Positions 1 through 11,016 of a DNA stretch of 64,000 nucleotides are shown here, in pieces. The DNA is from Sphingomonas carotinifaciens (GTDB lineage Bacteria; Pseudomonadota; Alphaproteobacteria; Sphingomonadales; Sphingomonadaceae). Below the pieces are notes generated by a model. It saw nothing but the letters and a program-made list of their open reading frames with translations, was not told where the DNA came from and searched no databases. The stretch lies in assembly GCF_009789535.1 (NCBI RefSeq), contig NZ_WSUT01000007.1, positions 124,001-188,000 of the forward strand, given 5' to 3'. The translations under genes were made by a program, and so were the position numbers. Within the stretch, counting starts at the first letter, position 1. Each line of letters begins with the position of its first letter.

Positions 1-103
1 CCCGCTCCGGCCGCGGGAGCACAGCAGATTTCGCGCGTGATCCCGCCACCGTTGCGCCAAGGCTGCGCGACGCGATCGGCTGCGCGCAGGAGGCGCGGAG
101 TCT

Positions 104-1762
104 TCATCGCAAGATGCCGGGAAGATCCAGGCCCTTCTCCCGCGCGCAATTGAGCGCGATGTCATACCCTGCGTCGGCGTGACGCATGACACCTGTCGCA
201 GGGTCGTTCCACAACACGCGCTCCAGCCGGCGTGCGGCTTCAGGCGTGCCGTCGGCAACGATTACCATGCCCGAGTGCTGCGAATAGCCCATTCCAACAC
301 CTCCGCCGTGGTGCAGGGAAACCCAGGTGGCGCCCGACGCGGTGTTAAGGAGCGCATTAAGCAGCGGCCAGTCGGAGACCGCATCAGATCCGTCGCGCAT
401 CGCCTCGGTCTCGCGGTTGGGTGAGGCGACCGAACCGGAATCGAGATGGTCACGCCCGATGACCACCGGCGCCTTGAGCTCACCCGAGGCTACCATCTCA
501 TTGAAAGCGAGCCCTAGCCGATGACGATCGCCCAGGCCGACCCAGCAGATGCGCGCGGGCAGCCCCTGAAAATGGATGCGCTCGCGTGCCATATCCAACC
601 AGCGATGGAGGTGCGCATCGTCAGGCAGCAGCTCCTTCACCTTGGCATCCGTCCGGTAGATATCCTCCGGGTCTCCCGACAGCGCCACCCAGCGGAACGG
701 ACCAACGCCTCGGCAGAACAGCGGTCGGATATAGGCTGGAACAAAGCCGGGAAAGGCGAAGGCGTCCGCAACGCCTTGGTCCTTGGCAACTTGCCGAATA
801 TTGTTTCCGTAGTCGGTGGTCGGCACGCCGTCCCGGCTGAAGGCGAGCATGGCCTCGACATGGCGTGCCATGGACGCTTTGGCGGCTTCTGCCACGACCG
901 TCGGATTCTGCTCTCGCGTCGCCAGCCAGCGCTCGACCGTCCAACCTGCCGGAAGGTAGCCGTTCACCGGATCATGTGCACTGGTCTGATCGGTCAATAG
1001 ATCCGGACGGATACCGCGTGCGTGCATCTCCGGCAGCAACTCTGCGGCATTGCCGAGCAGGCCAACCGAGACCGGCTTGCGCGCGGTCGTGACGATCTCG
1101 ATCGCCTCATCAAGGCTGTCGGTCGCGCGGTCGAGATAGCCGGTGCGCAGTCGCATATCGATGCGACTTTGCTGACATTCGATCGCGAGACACGACGCAC
1201 CGGCCATGACCGCCGCGAGCGGCTGCGCTCCGCCCATTCCGCCGAGCCCGGCGGTCAGCAGCCAGCGGCCCGACAGGTCGCCGCCATAATGTTGGCGCCC
1301 CATCTCGACGAACGTCTCGTAGGTGCCCTGCACGATACCCTGCGTGCCGATGTAGATCCACGACCCCGCCGTCATCTGTCCGTACATGGCGAGCCCCTTG
1401 CGATCGAGCTCATCGAAATGCTCCCAATCGGCCCAGCGCGGCACGAGATTAGAATTAGCGAGTAGCACCCGAGGCGCATCTGGATGAGTACGAAATACGC
1501 CCACAGGCTTGCCCGACTGGATCAACAGCGTCTGGTCGTCTTCCAGACGCTCCAACGTGGCCACGATGCGGTCGTAGCTATCCCAGTCTCGCGTGGCGCG
1601 GCCGATCCCGCCATAGACGACCAGTTCCTCCGGTCGCTCCGCCACGTCCGGATGAAGATTGTTCATCAACATGCGAAGCGGCGCTTCCGTCAGCCAGCTT
1701 CGGGCCGTGCGTGTGGTGCCCGTCGCGGCAGCGACACGGCGGCTGGGGTCAAGGCGGCTCAT
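104..1762 (-). CDS. hutU: Urocanate hydratase HutU
   Basis: A cytoplasmic enzyme of 552 residues, the usual length for the family. It converts urocanate to 4-imidazolone-5-propionate, step two of histidine breakdown, using tightly bound NAD as an electrophile. Visible family signatures are the glycine-rich [12 protein letters not shown] dinucleotide-binding stretch in the first half, ICWVGLGDR around the conserved cysteine, and the C-terminal [17 protein letters not shown] segment. Its ATG overlaps the hutG stop codon by four bases (ATGA), so it is the last gene of a translationally coupled hutI-hutH-hutG-hutU run. The 103 bases downstream to the window edge show no gene I can support. Confidence 0.97.
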   Translation of the reverse strand: MSRLDPSRRVAAATGTTRTARSWLTEAPLRMLMNNLHPDVAERPEELVVYGGIGRATRDWDSYDRIVATLERLEDDQTLLIQSGKPVGVFRTHPDAPRVLLANSNLVPRWADWEHFDELDRKGLAMYGQMTAGSWIYIGTQGIVQGTYETFVEMGRQHYGGDLSGRWLLTAGLGGMGGAQPLAAVMAGASCLAIECQQSRIDMRLRTGYLDRATDSLDEAIEIVTTARKPVSVGLLGNAAELLPEMHARGIRPDLLTDQTSAHDPVNGYLPAGWTVERWLATREQNPTVVAEAAKASMARHVEAMLAFSRDGVPTTDYGNNIRQVAKDQGVADAFAFPGFVPAYIRPLFCRGVGPFRWVALSGDPEDIYRTDAKVKELLPDDAHLHRWLDMARERIHFQGLPARICWVGLGDRHRLGLAFNEMVASGELKAPVVIGRDHLDSGSVASPNRETEAMRDGSDAVSDWPLLNALLNTASGATWVSLHHGGGVGMGYSQHSGMVIVADGTPEAARRLERVLWNDPATGVMRHADAGYDIALNCAREKGLDLPGILR

Positions 1763-2568
1763 GAGTGTCCTTTCGCAAAGGAGATGCAGGCGTGGATGAT
1801 GGCCCGCAGCGTCGGCGCCACGGAGGGTTCCGGGTGGGCCAGCGCGGGCCAGTTCATTTCATCGGGCTGATCGGGCTCAGCAAGGTAGCCTCGCATCGCC
1901 AACTCCATCTGGATCGCGTGAATGCCGTCGCATGGTCGTCCGTAATGCCGGGTCGTCCAGCCGCCGCGGAAGCGGCCATCGATAACGATGTCCAGCCCGC
2001 TAGCTGCGCATATGTCGGCCACCGCGTCGCGCAGAGCTGGATCGCAGGTGACGCCGCCGTCGGTACCGATATTGAAATGGGGCAGCACCCCATCAAACAG
2101 TCGAGGAATGCGGCTGCGGATCGAGTGCGCATCGTAAAGCACGACTGTTTTGTGGCGTTCCCGCAACCGGCGAAGCTCTGCCGCAAGCGCGGCATGATAT
2201 GGATCGAAATAGACGCCGCGCCGGCGTTCAATTTCGGCAGGTGTTGGCGGATCTCCATGATAGAGCGCCTCACCATCGAAGGTTTCAGCCGGACATAGGC
2301 CCGTGGTCGCCTGCCCCGGGTAAAGAGATACTCCCGATGGATCGCGGTTGCAGTCGATCACACTGCGCGACACGCGCGTGCGGACTAAAGTCACGTCCAG
2401 GTCGCGGCCGAACGCGTAGAGTTCGTCAATCCACCAGTCGGTGTCCTTGCGTGCCCGCCACGAAGAAACGAACGCTGCTTCCAGCTCAGCAGGGATATCG
2501 GTGCCTGTGTGCGGCAAACCGATGACAAGCGGAGCATCGCCGCGTCGGACCTCGATTAAATCGCTCAT
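1759..2568 (-). CDS. hutG: N-formylglutamate amidohydrolase HutG
   Basis: Hydrolyses N-formylglutamate to glutamate and formate, the final step of the HutF/HutG branch of histidine utilisation. The frame is open further upstream, but the ATG at 2568 giving [17 protein letters not shown] is preferred. It overlaps the hutH stop codon as ATGA, and the residues upstream of it are an arginine-rich shadow of hutH. Family motifs are LPHTGTDIP near the N-terminus (a probable metal-binding histidine) and [14 protein letters not shown] in the middle. The product is 269 residues, normal for this amidohydrolase family. Having it together with hutF means the route releases formate and ammonia rather than formamide. 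Confidence 0.95.
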   Translation of the reverse strand: MSDLIEVRRGDAPLVIGLPHTGTDIPAELEAAFVSSWRARKDTDWWIDELYAFGRDLDVTLVRTRVSRSVIDCNRDPSGVSLYPGQATTGLCPAETFDGEALYHGDPPTPAEIERRRGVYFDPYHAALAAELRRLRERHKTVVLYDAHSIRSRIPRLFDGVLPHFNIGTDGGVTCDPALRDAVADICAASGLDIVIDGRFRGGWTTRHYGRPCDGIHAIQMELAMRGYLAEPDQPDEMNWPALAHPEPSVAPTLRAIIHACISFAKGHS

Positions 2569-4106
2569 CCCAGCCCCGGCAGACAGACGCCCGCAGCCGC
2601 GACGAGGCTGCCCGATCGGACGATGGTTGTGGCTGCTTCCATGTCGGGGTGGAAATACCGGTCGTCGTCCAGCGTCGGCACTGCGGCGCGAAGGTGTGCA
2701 CGGGCGGCTTCGAGGGCGACGCTCGAGACGAGGGGGCGGTGAAAGTCGCATCCCTGCGCTGCGGCGAGCAACTCGATCCCGATAACGGCGGTGGCATTAT
2801 CCGCCATGTCGAGCAGTCGACGGCTACCATGTGCCGCCATGGATACGTGATCCTCCTGATTGGCGGAGGTGGGGATCGAATCTACCGAAGCGGGATACGC
2901 GCGCTGCTTGTTCTCGCTGACTAGCGCAGCGGCGGTGACCTGCGGAATCATGAATCCGGAGTTGAGACCGGGACGTGGCGTCAGGAAAGCAGGTAAACCC
3001 GACAGCGCAGGATCAACCAGCATGGCGATCCGCCGCTCGGAAATCGAGCCAATCTCGCACACCGCCAGCGCGATCATGTCGGCGGCAAAAGCGACCGGCT
3101 CTGCGTGGAAATTGCCACCAGACAGTGCTTCGTCGGTTTCAGGGAACACAAGCGGGTTGTCGGAGACACCGTTCGCTTCCGTCTCCAGCGTTGCGGCGGA
3201 CTGGCGCAGCACATCCAGCGCCGCGCCCATGACCTGTGGCTGGCAGCGTAAGCAGTAAGGATCTTGGACACGAACGTCGTCCACCAGATGGCTCGCGCGG
3301 ATGGCGGAGCCGGCCATCAGAGAACGCAGTGCTTCTGCGCTTTCGATTTGACCACGATGCTGCCGGAGCGCGTGAATGCGTCCATCAAACGGCGTGTCAG
3401 ATCCGCGCGCCGCCTCGGTCGAGAGGGCCCCAGTAACGAGCGCCGCCTGGAACAGGCGCTCAGCTCCGAACAAACCGGCTAGAGCGTTGGCTGTCGAAAA
3501 TTGCGTGCCATTTAGGAGTGCCAGTCCTTCCTTCGGGCCAAGCTCCAAAGGCTGAAGGCTGGCGGCTTGCAACGCGTCGGCCGCTGGGCGGCGCTGACCC
3601 TCGACCTGAATTTCACCCACGCCGATCATCGCTGCAGCCATGTGGGACAAGGGAGCCAGATCCCCGCTCGCGCCAACGGAACCTTGTGCCGGAACGACCG
3701 GAGTAAGACCGCGGTCGAGCATCGCCTCAAGAAGCGCTATTGTTTCAGGGCTCACGCCCGATGCGCCCTGCGCCAGACTGGCGAGCTTCAGCGCCATCAT
3801 CAGTCGTATGACGGGGACAGGGGAGGGCCTGCCGGTGCCCGCAGCATGGCTCAACACGATATTGCGCTGTAGGGTCGCAAGATCGTCATCACCGATCCGC
3901 ACCGTCGCAAGCTTTCCGAAACCGGTGTTAATGCCGTAGACCGGCGCACCACGCGCGACAATTCGAGCGACGGCTTGCGCACTTGCTGCGATCGGACCAG
4001 CACTCGACGGGTTCAGGCGAACGCCTGCGCCGAACCAGATGCTGCGCCAGTCCTTCAGACTGACTTCGCCGGGGGTGAGTAGTTGGTCGGTCAACGGCCT
4101 CTCCAA
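2565..4106 (-). CDS. hutH: Histidine ammonia-lyase HutH
   Basis: Removes ammonia from L-histidine to give urocanate, the committing step of the pathway. The 513-residue protein has the full lyase architecture. The self-cyclising Ala146-Ser147-Gly148 triad, within [15 protein letters not shown], forms the MIO electrophile. YGINTGFG near residue 57 supplies the active-site loop tyrosine, and [10 protein letters not shown] lies in the C-terminal half. Its 5' end overlaps the 3' end of hutI by 16 bases and its stop overlaps the hutG start, so the four genes are almost certainly one transcript. Nothing about the protein looks damaged or unusual. Confidence 0.97.
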   Translation of the reverse strand: MERPLTDQLLTPGEVSLKDWRSIWFGAGVRLNPSSAGPIAASAQAVARIVARGAPVYGINTGFGKLATVRIGDDDLATLQRNIVLSHAAGTGRPSPVPVIRLMMALKLASLAQGASGVSPETIALLEAMLDRGLTPVVPAQGSVGASGDLAPLSHMAAAMIGVGEIQVEGQRRPAADALQAASLQPLELGPKEGLALLNGTQFSTANALAGLFGAERLFQAALVTGALSTEAARGSDTPFDGRIHALRQHRGQIESAEALRSLMAGSAIRASHLVDDVRVQDPYCLRCQPQVMGAALDVLRQSAATLETEANGVSDNPLVFPETDEALSGGNFHAEPVAFAADMIALAVCEIGSISERRIAMLVDPALSGLPAFLTPRPGLNSGFMIPQVTAAALVSENKQRAYPASVDSIPTSANQEDHVSMAAHGSRRLLDMADNATAVIGIELLAAAQGCDFHRPLVSSVALEAARAHLRAAVPTLDDDRYFHPDMEAATTIVRSGSLVAAAGVCLPGLG

Positions 4107-5293
4107 ATACGGGCATGGAGTGGGTTGAACCCCATGCGATAGACAAGTTCGGCAGGCTGCTCGATGTCCCAGATTGCGAGGTCACAGGCCTTGCCGGCTT
4201 CGAGGGTCCCGATCTCATGATCGAGGCCGAGAGCGACGGCAGCGTTGCGGGTGACACCCAGCAGACATTCCTCGACCGTCAGTCGGAACAGCGTTGCGCC
4301 CATGTTGAGCACGAGGAGCAGCGAAGTGAGCGGGGAGGTGCCCGGATTGCAGTCGGTCGCCAATGCGATCGGCACGCCCGCCACGCGCAGCCCCTCAACG
4401 GGCGGCAGCTTTGTTTCCCGCATGAAATAGTAGGCACCGGGCAAGAGGGTGGCGACGGTGCCTGCCGCGGCCATCGCCGTGATGCCGGCATTATCCAAAT
4501 ATTCCAGGTGATCGGCCGACAGCGCACCGTATCGGGCGGCGAGCGACGCGCCGCCTAGGTTCGATAGCTGCTCGGCGTGAAGCTTGACTGGCAAGCCATA
4601 GGCAGCGGCGGCGGCAAAGATCCGCTCAACCTGGGCGGGGCTGAATGCAATGCTCTCGCAGAAAGCATCCACCGCATCCGCCAAACCCTCGGCAGCAATT
4701 GCCGGTAGCATCTCGTCGCACACCACGGCCATGAAGCCGTCCGCGTCGTCGCGATGCTCAGGCGGTACCGCGTGGGCGCCGAGGAAGGTGGTGGCGATGC
4801 GCACGGGGCGTTCGCCTCCCAGCCGTCGCGCGGCGCGCAGCATTCGAAGTTCCGACTCGCATTGAAGTCCGTACCCTGACTTCACTTCCACGGTGGTCAC
4901 GCCTTCAGCGATGAGCGCGTCGAGGCGCGGCAAGGCGGCAGTGACCAGCGCGTCCTCGCTCGCTGCGCGTGTTGCGTGCATCGTCGAGACGATCCCGCCG
5001 CCAGCGCGTGCAATTTCTTCGTAGCTGGCGCCAGCCAAGCGCAATTCGAACTCTCGCGCACGGTCGCCGCCAAAAATCAGATGAGTATGGCAGTCAATCA
5101 GGCCTGGCGTGATCCACCGCCCTTCGCAGTCGATCACATCGACAGCGCTTAGCCGCGGAGCCTCTACAGCAGTGCCAGCGAAAACGATGCGTCCATCCCG
5201 CACAGCGACCAATCCGTCGTCGATAAGGCCAAGGCCTTCTCCCGCCATCGTCGCTAGCCTGGCATTGCGCCATAGCCGGTCGCAGTTTTGCAT
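4091..5293 (-). CDS. hutI: Imidazolonepropionase HutI
   Basis: An amidohydrolase-superfamily enzyme that opens the imidazolone ring to N-formimino-glutamate, step three of the pathway. The metal-site signature [10 protein letters not shown], the TVEVKSGYG strand, LHAEQLS and the [10 protein letters not shown] metal-binding aspartate segment are all present. The frame is open back to 5338, but that ATG lies inside the probable HutC operator. The ATG at 5293 ([13 protein letters not shown]) has a GGGAG ribosome site six bases upstream and matches the usual N-terminus, so I chose it, giving 400 residues. It is the first gene of the leftward operon, divergent from hutF. Confidence 0.94.
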   Translation of the reverse strand: MQNCDRLWRNARLATMAGEGLGLIDDGLVAVRDGRIVFAGTAVEAPRLSAVDVIDCEGRWITPGLIDCHTHLIFGGDRAREFELRLAGASYEEIARAGGGIVSTMHATRAASEDALVTAALPRLDALIAEGVTTVEVKSGYGLQCESELRMLRAARRLGGERPVRIATTFLGAHAVPPEHRDDADGFMAVVCDEMLPAIAAEGLADAVDAFCESIAFSPAQVERIFAAAAAYGLPVKLHAEQLSNLGGASLAARYGALSADHLEYLDNAGITAMAAAGTVATLLPGAYYFMRETKLPPVEGLRVAGVPIALATDCNPGTSPLTSLLLVLNMGATLFRLTVEECLLGVTRNAAVALGLDHEIGTLEAGKACDLAIWDIEQPAELVYRMGFNPLHARIWRGR

Positions 5294-5327
5294 CACGTGC
5301 TCCCGCATCGTTGCTTGCGGCCCATTA

Positions 5328-5337
5328 TGTCTATACA
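5328..5337. promoter_or_regulatory. Candidate HutC operator in divergent hutI/hutF promoter
   Basis: TGTCTATACA lies in the 77-base gap between the chosen hutI and hutF starts. It differs at one position from the TGTATATACA palindrome known for HutC repressors of proteobacterial hut operons. One bound repressor could block both divergent promoters, and hutC itself lies downstream of hutF. Binding and urocanate release are inferred from the family; only the palindrome and its placement are seen. Confidence 0.6.
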
Positions 5338-5370
5338 TTTAACGTGATGCAAGCGATGAGGAGCAGCTTC

Positions 5371-6735
5371 GTGACGAAGACTTTCTGGATGGATGCGGCG
5401 CTCCTCCCGACGGGATGGGCAAATCGAACGCGCATTAGCGTGGAAGCGGGTGTCATCCAGTCGATCGAACTAGATGTGACGCCCCGAGTGGGGGACGAGC
5501 GATGCGGGGTGATCGTGCCCGGCGTCCCCAATCTCCATAGTCACGCTTTTCAGCGCGCGATGGCGGGGCTAGCCGAACATCGCGGCGATCGGTCGGACAG
5601 CTTCTGGACGTGGCGCGATCTCATGTATCGCTTCGCTCAACGTCTCGACCCGGAAGGCATGCGCGCGATCGCCGCCCTCGCGTTCATGGAGATGTTGGAA
5701 GGTGGCTTTGTGCGAGTGGGTGAATTCCATTACCTTCATCACCAGCCGTCTGGCGCATATTACGACAATGTGGCCGAGATGAGCGCCGCCATTATCGCAG
5801 CAGCCGAAGAGACGGGCATCGCGCTGACGCTGCTTCCGGTCCTTTACGCGGCGTCGGGCTTCGGCGGATCGATTCCTAACGTCACCCAACGGCGCTTCGT
5901 CAACGGGCTCGAAGCGTTCAATAATCTTCTCGAGGCAATTGAAACCGCCGCAACGGGACACCCGGACATAGTAGTAGGTCTTGCGCCGCATAGCCTACGC
6001 GCGGTGCCGCCGGATCTGCTTCGTGACGTTGTTCGCCTGCGTCCGCACGCGCCGGTCCATATTCACGTCGCTGAGCAGGTTCAGGAGGTGGAGGACTGCA
6101 TCAAATGGAGCGGTCGCCGACCAGTCGAGTGGCTCCTGGATGAAGTAGAGGTGAGTGATCGCTGGTGCCTCGTGCACGCAACGCATGTTACCGACATTGA
6201 GTTGGCCCGCATCGTCGCGAGCGGGTCGGTCGTTGGCCTATGCCCGATTACGGAGGCAAACCTTGGCGACGGCATTTTCCCGGCGGCGGGCCTGCTGGAG
6301 CAAGGCGGGCGGTTTGGCATCGGGACTGACTCGAACGTTCGCATCGGAGTAGCGAACGAGCTGGCTCTGCTAGAATATGGTCAACGTCTTGTTCGGCGAG
6401 AGCGCAACGTCCTTGCCCAGCCTGGTGCGGCAACCGGTCGGTCCTTGTTCGAAGCGGCAATCGAGGGCGGCGCTGTGACTCTCGGGGGGGGGCTGTGCGG
6501 CATTGTGCCAGGCGCGCCGGCCGACTTCGTCCAACTCGACCGCGCACATCCCTCGCTTGTGCATCGAAATGGCGATGCGCTCCTCGACAGTTGGATCTTT
6601 GCAAGCGGAAACCCGGCGGTTGAGCATGTCTGGCGGCGTGGTAGAAAGGTGGTCGAGGGAGGACGGCACCATGCGCGGGAGCGAATTGTGCACCGTTATG
6701 GTGAGGCGTTGAAACGGTTAATGGATGAGGAATAA
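5371..6735 (+). CDS. hutF: Formimidoylglutamate deiminase HutF
   Basis: Converts N-formimino-glutamate to N-formylglutamate and ammonia, feeding HutG. It is an amidohydrolase-fold enzyme with PNLHSHAFQRAMAG (metal-binding HxH), APHSLRAVPP, HIHVAEQ and GTDSNVRIG in the expected order. The frame is open upstream, but the GTG at 5371 has GAGGAG seven bases before it and starts MTKTFWMDAALLPTGW, the typical family N-terminus; it gives 454 residues. Upstream ATGs at 5347 and 5356 have weaker ribosome sites. It is divergent from hutI across the operator and overlaps hutC by 11 bases, so the two are cotranscribed. Confidence 0.93.
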   Translation: MTKTFWMDAALLPTGWANRTRISVEAGVIQSIELDVTPRVGDERCGVIVPGVPNLHSHAFQRAMAGLAEHRGDRSDSFWTWRDLMYRFAQRLDPEGMRAIAALAFMEMLEGGFVRVGEFHYLHHQPSGAYYDNVAEMSAAIIAAAEETGIALTLLPVLYAASGFGGSIPNVTQRRFVNGLEAFNNLLEAIETAATGHPDIVVGLAPHSLRAVPPDLLRDVVRLRPHAPVHIHVAEQVQEVEDCIKWSGRRPVEWLLDEVEVSDRWCLVHATHVTDIELARIVASGSVVGLCPITEANLGDGIFPAAGLLEQGGRFGIGTDSNVRIGVANELALLEYGQRLVRRERNVLAQPGAATGRSLFEAAIEGGAVTLGGGLCGIVPGAPADFVQLDRAHPSLVHRNGDALLDSWIFASGNPAVEHVWRRGRKVVEGGRHHARERIVHRYGEALKRLMDEE

Positions 6736-7432
6736 GCGCGCGACCAGTCTGCACGGCCGTATCCGTTCGGACGTCGAAAAGGCGATTATGACGGGACAGC
6801 TGCGACCAGGTGATCGTATCCCGTCCGAGGCCGACTACATGGAGCGCTACGGCTGCTCGCGGATGACGGTTAGCAAAGCCCTTTCGTCGCTGTCTGCCGC
6901 CGGCCTCATCGAACGCCGCAAGCGTGCGGGATCATTCGTTGCGCCCCAGACGATCGATATGGCCGCACTCGCGATCCCCGATATCCGTGCGGAAATCGAG
7001 GGGCGTGGCGCCCGCTACGGCATGGACCTATTGAATCGGCGGATCACGCCCGACGGTGATGGGATGATCGTAGGGGAGACGCCGGGATCGTTCCTTCGCC
7101 TTACATCACGCCACTTGGCCGATGGCAGGCCCTTTGCGATCGAACACCGCATAATCAATCTAACTGCCGTGCCCGAGGCGCGCGCCGTTGATTTCACTTC
7201 CCAGCCACCGGGTAGCTGGCTCCTGGCTAACATCCCCTGGACACAGGCGGAAAATCGTATTGCGGCGAGGCTGGCGGGAGAGGATGCGGATGCGCTCGCT
7301 TGCGACGTTGGCGCGCCGTGCCTTTGCCTTGATAGACGGACATGGCGGGCAGGGGAGGCAATCACCAGCGTTCGCCAGATCTTCTCGGCAGCCGGGTTCA
7401 ATCTGATCGCGAGGTTTAGCGCTGCAAGCTGA
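6725..7432 (+). CDS. hutC: Histidine utilisation repressor HutC (GntR family)
   Basis: A GntR/HutC-subfamily repressor of 235 residues. The N-terminal winged helix includes the classic GDRIPSEADYMERYGCSRMTVSKAL segment, residues about 29-55. It is followed by a UTRA ligand domain (LRLTSRHLADGRPFAIEHRIINL), which in HutC relatives binds urocanate. The ATG lies inside the end of hutF, so the repressor is made from the operon it probably controls, through the palindrome at 5328-5337. Length and motif order are normal. The 150 bases after it hold no further gene. Confidence 0.95.
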   Translation: MRNKRATSLHGRIRSDVEKAIMTGQLRPGDRIPSEADYMERYGCSRMTVSKALSSLSAAGLIERRKRAGSFVAPQTIDMAALAIPDIRAEIEGRGARYGMDLLNRRITPDGDGMIVGETPGSFLRLTSRHLADGRPFAIEHRIINLTAVPEARAVDFTSQPPGSWLLANIPWTQAENRIAARLAGEDADALACDVGAPCLCLDRRTWRAGEAITSVRQIFSAAGFNLIARFSAAS

Positions 7433-7582
7433 TGGCGCTTCCACGACCAAGACTTTCCCGTAAATTCGCACGAAAGCGCATATTTGATGCGCCATCCGTG
7501 CGGCTTGTCCTGCGCTTCGCAATGTTCTCGCATCGGTCCCCTGCCAATATGTGACTCATCAGAGTGAAGAGAGGGGCATAGC

Positions 7583-9208
7583 TTGTTCTTAAGGCGAGCG
7601 ATTTTGGCGCTGGTAGCCATGATCGGCACGACGCAGGCGCAGGCGCAGGTGCCGCCCTCGGTTGCGCCAGAAGGGCAAGATGCAGCGAGGGGAGGGGGCG
7701 GGCCGCCGCTGCCGCCGTCCGCGACTGTGTGGCGGATGGATCCCGCCAAAGACCGCGCCCCGATCGTGCCGCGCCGCTTCGTACGCGATCGGGTTGGCGT
7801 CTTCGCAGGCACCCGCCTGAAATACACGGTAACGGCTGCCGACACCCTGCTGAAGGATGCGCTTGGCCGGCCGACTGGCTCCATCTTCTCCTTTTCCTAC
7901 GTCGCGCGGCCACGTGCAGGGTTTGATCGCCCGGTGATCTTCATCTTCAACGGCGGTCCCGGCTCCTCGTCGCTATGGCTGCACATGGGCGTGCTCGGAC
8001 CGCGCAAGATCGCGTTCCGCGACGTATCGCCGAGCCAGGTGCCGCCCTATCGCTTGGTCGACAACCCGGACAGTGCGCTCGCCGTTGCAGACCTCGTATT
8101 TGTCGATCCGATCGGCACCGGCTTCAGCCGCTACTGGGGCGGGGGCAAGCCGTCAGACTTTTATGGACGGGAGGAAGACGCCAAGGCCACGGTGGATTTC
8201 ATCCAGGACTGGTTGCGCGTCAACCACCGCTGGAACAGCCCCAAGTTCCTGATCGGTGAGAGCTACGGGACAACCCGCGCCGCTCTGGTGGCGAACCGCC
8301 TGTTCGGTGGCGTCTTTGGCGGCACCCTGCGCGGGATCGCGATTAACGGCGTCATTATGATAGGGGGCAATGGCGGCCTGGCGACACCGCAGGGCAACGA
8401 CGCCTACCTCACCACCTTTACCACGATGGCGGCGACTGCCTGGTACCACGGGCGGGTGAATGCCGCAGGCCGCAGCTTCGACCAGTTCATCGCCGACGCC
8501 GGCCGCTTCGCGCACGACGGACTGTTGCCAGGTCTCGATAGCTGGGCGACGCTCGGCGCGCCTGAGCGCTCAGCGCTGGCGCAAAGGGCTGCAGGCTTCG
8601 TGGGGCTCCACCCTGATTATCTGCTCTCCAAGGGCCTCAAGATCGAAGTGCCCGAGTTTCAGAAGGCATTGCTGGCCGATCGGCACGAAGTGATCGGTAT
8701 GTATGATGGCCGCTATACGCTGCCAGCGATGGGGGGCGCGCACGATCCGGTTGGCGACGATCCCGCCATGGGCCAATATGCCCCCGCGTTCATCGGCGGC
8801 TTTGAAACCTACATTCGCGACGACCTAGGGATCGATGTAGACGATGAGTACGTCGTGATCGACTGGATCAACGTCAACTTCCCCTTCTCGCAGCGCGGCG
8901 GTGAGGATGACACCGCCGGCGCGGCACTGGCAGCCACCATGCGGCGCAACCCGGACATGTGGCTGATGTCGATCCAGGGTTGGTTCGACATGTTCGGCGC
9001 GGTGGGTAGCGCCGCCTACGGAATTGCGCAGCGTGAGCTTCCGTCCGATCGCGTTGAGCAGAAGACGTATTGGTCCGGACACATGGCCTATGTCGGAGAT
9101 GCCGGGCTAAAGATGGCTGCCGACCTCAAGGATTTCATCCGCCGGGCGTCGCTTGGGCGTCCCCACTCGGTCGCCGCGGCCGCAAAGAGCGAAGGAGACC
9201 GCCCGTGA
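7583..9208 (+). CDS. Secreted S10 family serine carboxypeptidase
   Basis: A 541-residue S10 peptidase (alpha/beta hydrolase fold) predicted to be exported. The N-terminus is a Sec signal with a hydrophobic core and an AQAQAQ cleavage region. Family motifs are NGGPGSSSLW (oxyanion region), GESYGTTRAAL (nucleophile serine) and SGHMAYVGDAG (catalytic histidine). The start is a TTG with AGAGGGG six bases upstream; no ATG would leave a full signal peptide. Its stop overlaps the GTG of the next gene (GTGA), which encodes a second S10 peptidase, so the pair is coupled. The natural substrate cannot be read from the sequence, but a role in periplasmic or external peptide use is likely. Confidence 0.9.
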   Translation: MFLRRAILALVAMIGTTQAQAQVPPSVAPEGQDAARGGGGPPLPPSATVWRMDPAKDRAPIVPRRFVRDRVGVFAGTRLKYTVTAADTLLKDALGRPTGSIFSFSYVARPRAGFDRPVIFIFNGGPGSSSLWLHMGVLGPRKIAFRDVSPSQVPPYRLVDNPDSALAVADLVFVDPIGTGFSRYWGGGKPSDFYGREEDAKATVDFIQDWLRVNHRWNSPKFLIGESYGTTRAALVANRLFGGVFGGTLRGIAINGVIMIGGNGGLATPQGNDAYLTTFTTMAATAWYHGRVNAAGRSFDQFIADAGRFAHDGLLPGLDSWATLGAPERSALAQRAAGFVGLHPDYLLSKGLKIEVPEFQKALLADRHEVIGMYDGRYTLPAMGGAHDPVGDDPAMGQYAPAFIGGFETYIRDDLGIDVDDEYVVIDWINVNFPFSQRGGEDDTAGAALAATMRRNPDMWLMSIQGWFDMFGAVGSAAYGIAQRELPSDRVEQKTYWSGHMAYVGDAGLKMAADLKDFIRRASLGRPHSVAAAAKSEGDRP

Positions 9209-10743
9209 CGCTGCTAAAAAGCCTCAGAGGTCGCAGCGCCTTGATCGGTGCCGCTCTTGCGGCGAGCGCGCTAGCTGCAGGCGCTGCTGGCGCGCAGGAT
9301 CGTACGACTCCGCCCGAGAGGATCGCCCCTCTCCTTCACGACGATGAGGCAATCGTTGTCACCCATCACGAGGTTCGTACGTCGGCCGGCGTGCTCAACT
9401 ACGACGCGCGTGCCGGGCGCCTCGCCATCCGCAACGACGAAACCGGCGCGGTACGCGGCTATGTCTACTTTACCGCCTATGTGGTGCCTACACAGAACGG
9501 CCGCTCGCGCCCGCTGACGATACTATGGAACGGCGGTCCTTCGAGCAACTCGCTGCTGCTCCACACCGAGATGTTCGGGCCGCGCCGCATCACCGAAAGT
9601 GGGATGGTCGACAACGCAGAAACGCTGCTGGCGACCTCCGATCTTGTCTTCTACGATCCAGTGGGTACCGGCTTCAGCCGCGCAGGGAATGACGCCGACC
9701 GCGAGTTCCTGACCACCTTGGGCGATTTCGCGGAGACGGCGGAGTTCGTGCGCGCCTATCGCGCGCGCTTTGCCGCTAGCCGTCAACCGCTCTTCCTTGC
9801 CGGCGAAAGCTACGGCACTTGGCGGGTAAACGGCACGACCGAGATGCTGACGAACAGGGGGATTCGCGTAGCCGGCGCGATCCTGATCTCAGGAGGCGTG
9901 CCGGGATCGCTGATGTCGGCCGCGTTCCAGGATGCGATGTACGTGCCAGCGCGGACGGCGACCGCGTTCGAGTTGCGCAAGCTACCGCCTGACCTGCTGC
10001 GCAACAAGGACGCGACGATGGCACAAGTCAACGCATGGATAAGGACAACATACCTGCCAGCGCTGGAACACGTCGAGACGCTTACGCGCGCGCAGCGCGA
10101 CGCCGTGACCGTATCGCTTGCCCGCTTTACGGGTGTGCGTCCGGAGCAGATCGATCGCAAAACGCTGGTGATGACCAACAACGCTTACAAGTCGGGGTTA
10201 TTCGAAGGCAATCGCGACAGAATGCTGAACACCTTCGACATGCGATTGCAAGGTTCAAACCCGGCAGCGGAGGCGGAGGTACCGAACCGCGTTCAGACCC
10301 TCGCTGACTATTTTCGCGGCGAACTCGGCTACAGAACCGACCTCGCCTACACCGGCTTGGAGGACGGCTACATGCCGACCCCTGGCCCTCCGAGGCGGTC
10401 GACGGGCGAACGATGGGACTATAATCACGTGAAGATCACACCCGAAGTTGTCGCACGGATGCAGTCGGGTGGGGGGCCGCCGCTATCTCAGCCGTGGCTA
10501 CAGAACGCGATGCGTAAGGACGCCGGCATTCACGTATTCGTCGCTGCGGGTCGCTACGACAGCCTCAACATGTGCGAAGGTAACCTAGCCATGTCGGGCA
10601 AGCTGGAAACCTCGCTCTCCTCCCGCTTTGAGCATCATTGCTATGAGGGCGGTCACATGATGTATCATGTTCCAGCTTCGCGCTTGAGGTTGGCGCGCGA
10701 TGTCGCCGACTTTGTAAATCGGGTTTCCAAAACCGCGCCATGA
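9205..10743 (+). CDS. Secreted S10 family serine carboxypeptidase, second copy
   Basis: The second peptidase of the pair, 512 residues from the GTG at 9205. That start is supported by GAAGGAG eight bases upstream and the four-base overlap with the previous gene. A longer frame open from 9070 lacks a signal peptide start. From the GTG the N-terminus is a clear export signal (ALIGAALAASALAAGAAGAQ). Motifs are NGGPSSNSLLL, GESYGTWRVNG with the nucleophile serine, and EGGHMMYHV with the catalytic histidine. It is only moderately similar to its neighbour by eye, so this is an old duplication or a heteromeric pair rather than a recent copy. The 273 bases that follow hold no gene I can see. Confidence 0.9.
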   Translation: MTLLKSLRGRSALIGAALAASALAAGAAGAQDRTTPPERIAPLLHDDEAIVVTHHEVRTSAGVLNYDARAGRLAIRNDETGAVRGYVYFTAYVVPTQNGRSRPLTILWNGGPSSNSLLLHTEMFGPRRITESGMVDNAETLLATSDLVFYDPVGTGFSRAGNDADREFLTTLGDFAETAEFVRAYRARFAASRQPLFLAGESYGTWRVNGTTEMLTNRGIRVAGAILISGGVPGSLMSAAFQDAMYVPARTATAFELRKLPPDLLRNKDATMAQVNAWIRTTYLPALEHVETLTRAQRDAVTVSLARFTGVRPEQIDRKTLVMTNNAYKSGLFEGNRDRMLNTFDMRLQGSNPAAEAEVPNRVQTLADYFRGELGYRTDLAYTGLEDGYMPTPGPPRRSTGERWDYNHVKITPEVVARMQSGGGPPLSQPWLQNAMRKDAGIHVFVAAGRYDSLNMCEGNLAMSGKLETSLSSRFEHHCYEGGHMMYHVPASRLRLARDVADFVNRVSKTAP

Positions 10744-11016
10744 TGTCGTGCATCAGTCACGGTTGTGAGCTACCCGCGCGTGGTCACGGCGTGGATCAAT
10801 AATCAGCTTCGACCCTGCCTGTCCGGTTTCGATTTTACATAATCTTTGTTATCGAACTCGACCTAATGCGCTGATTGGGGCCGGAAATCAGCTGCCCGCG
10901 CCCTTGCCCACCGCGATCAGTCGCCTCACTTTCGCCGCTGTCACGTGCCCCTTGTTAGCGAGGCAGGCAAGGCGTTTATCGTGGGACCTCGACCAAACTT
11001 TTGATATCGATACCCT

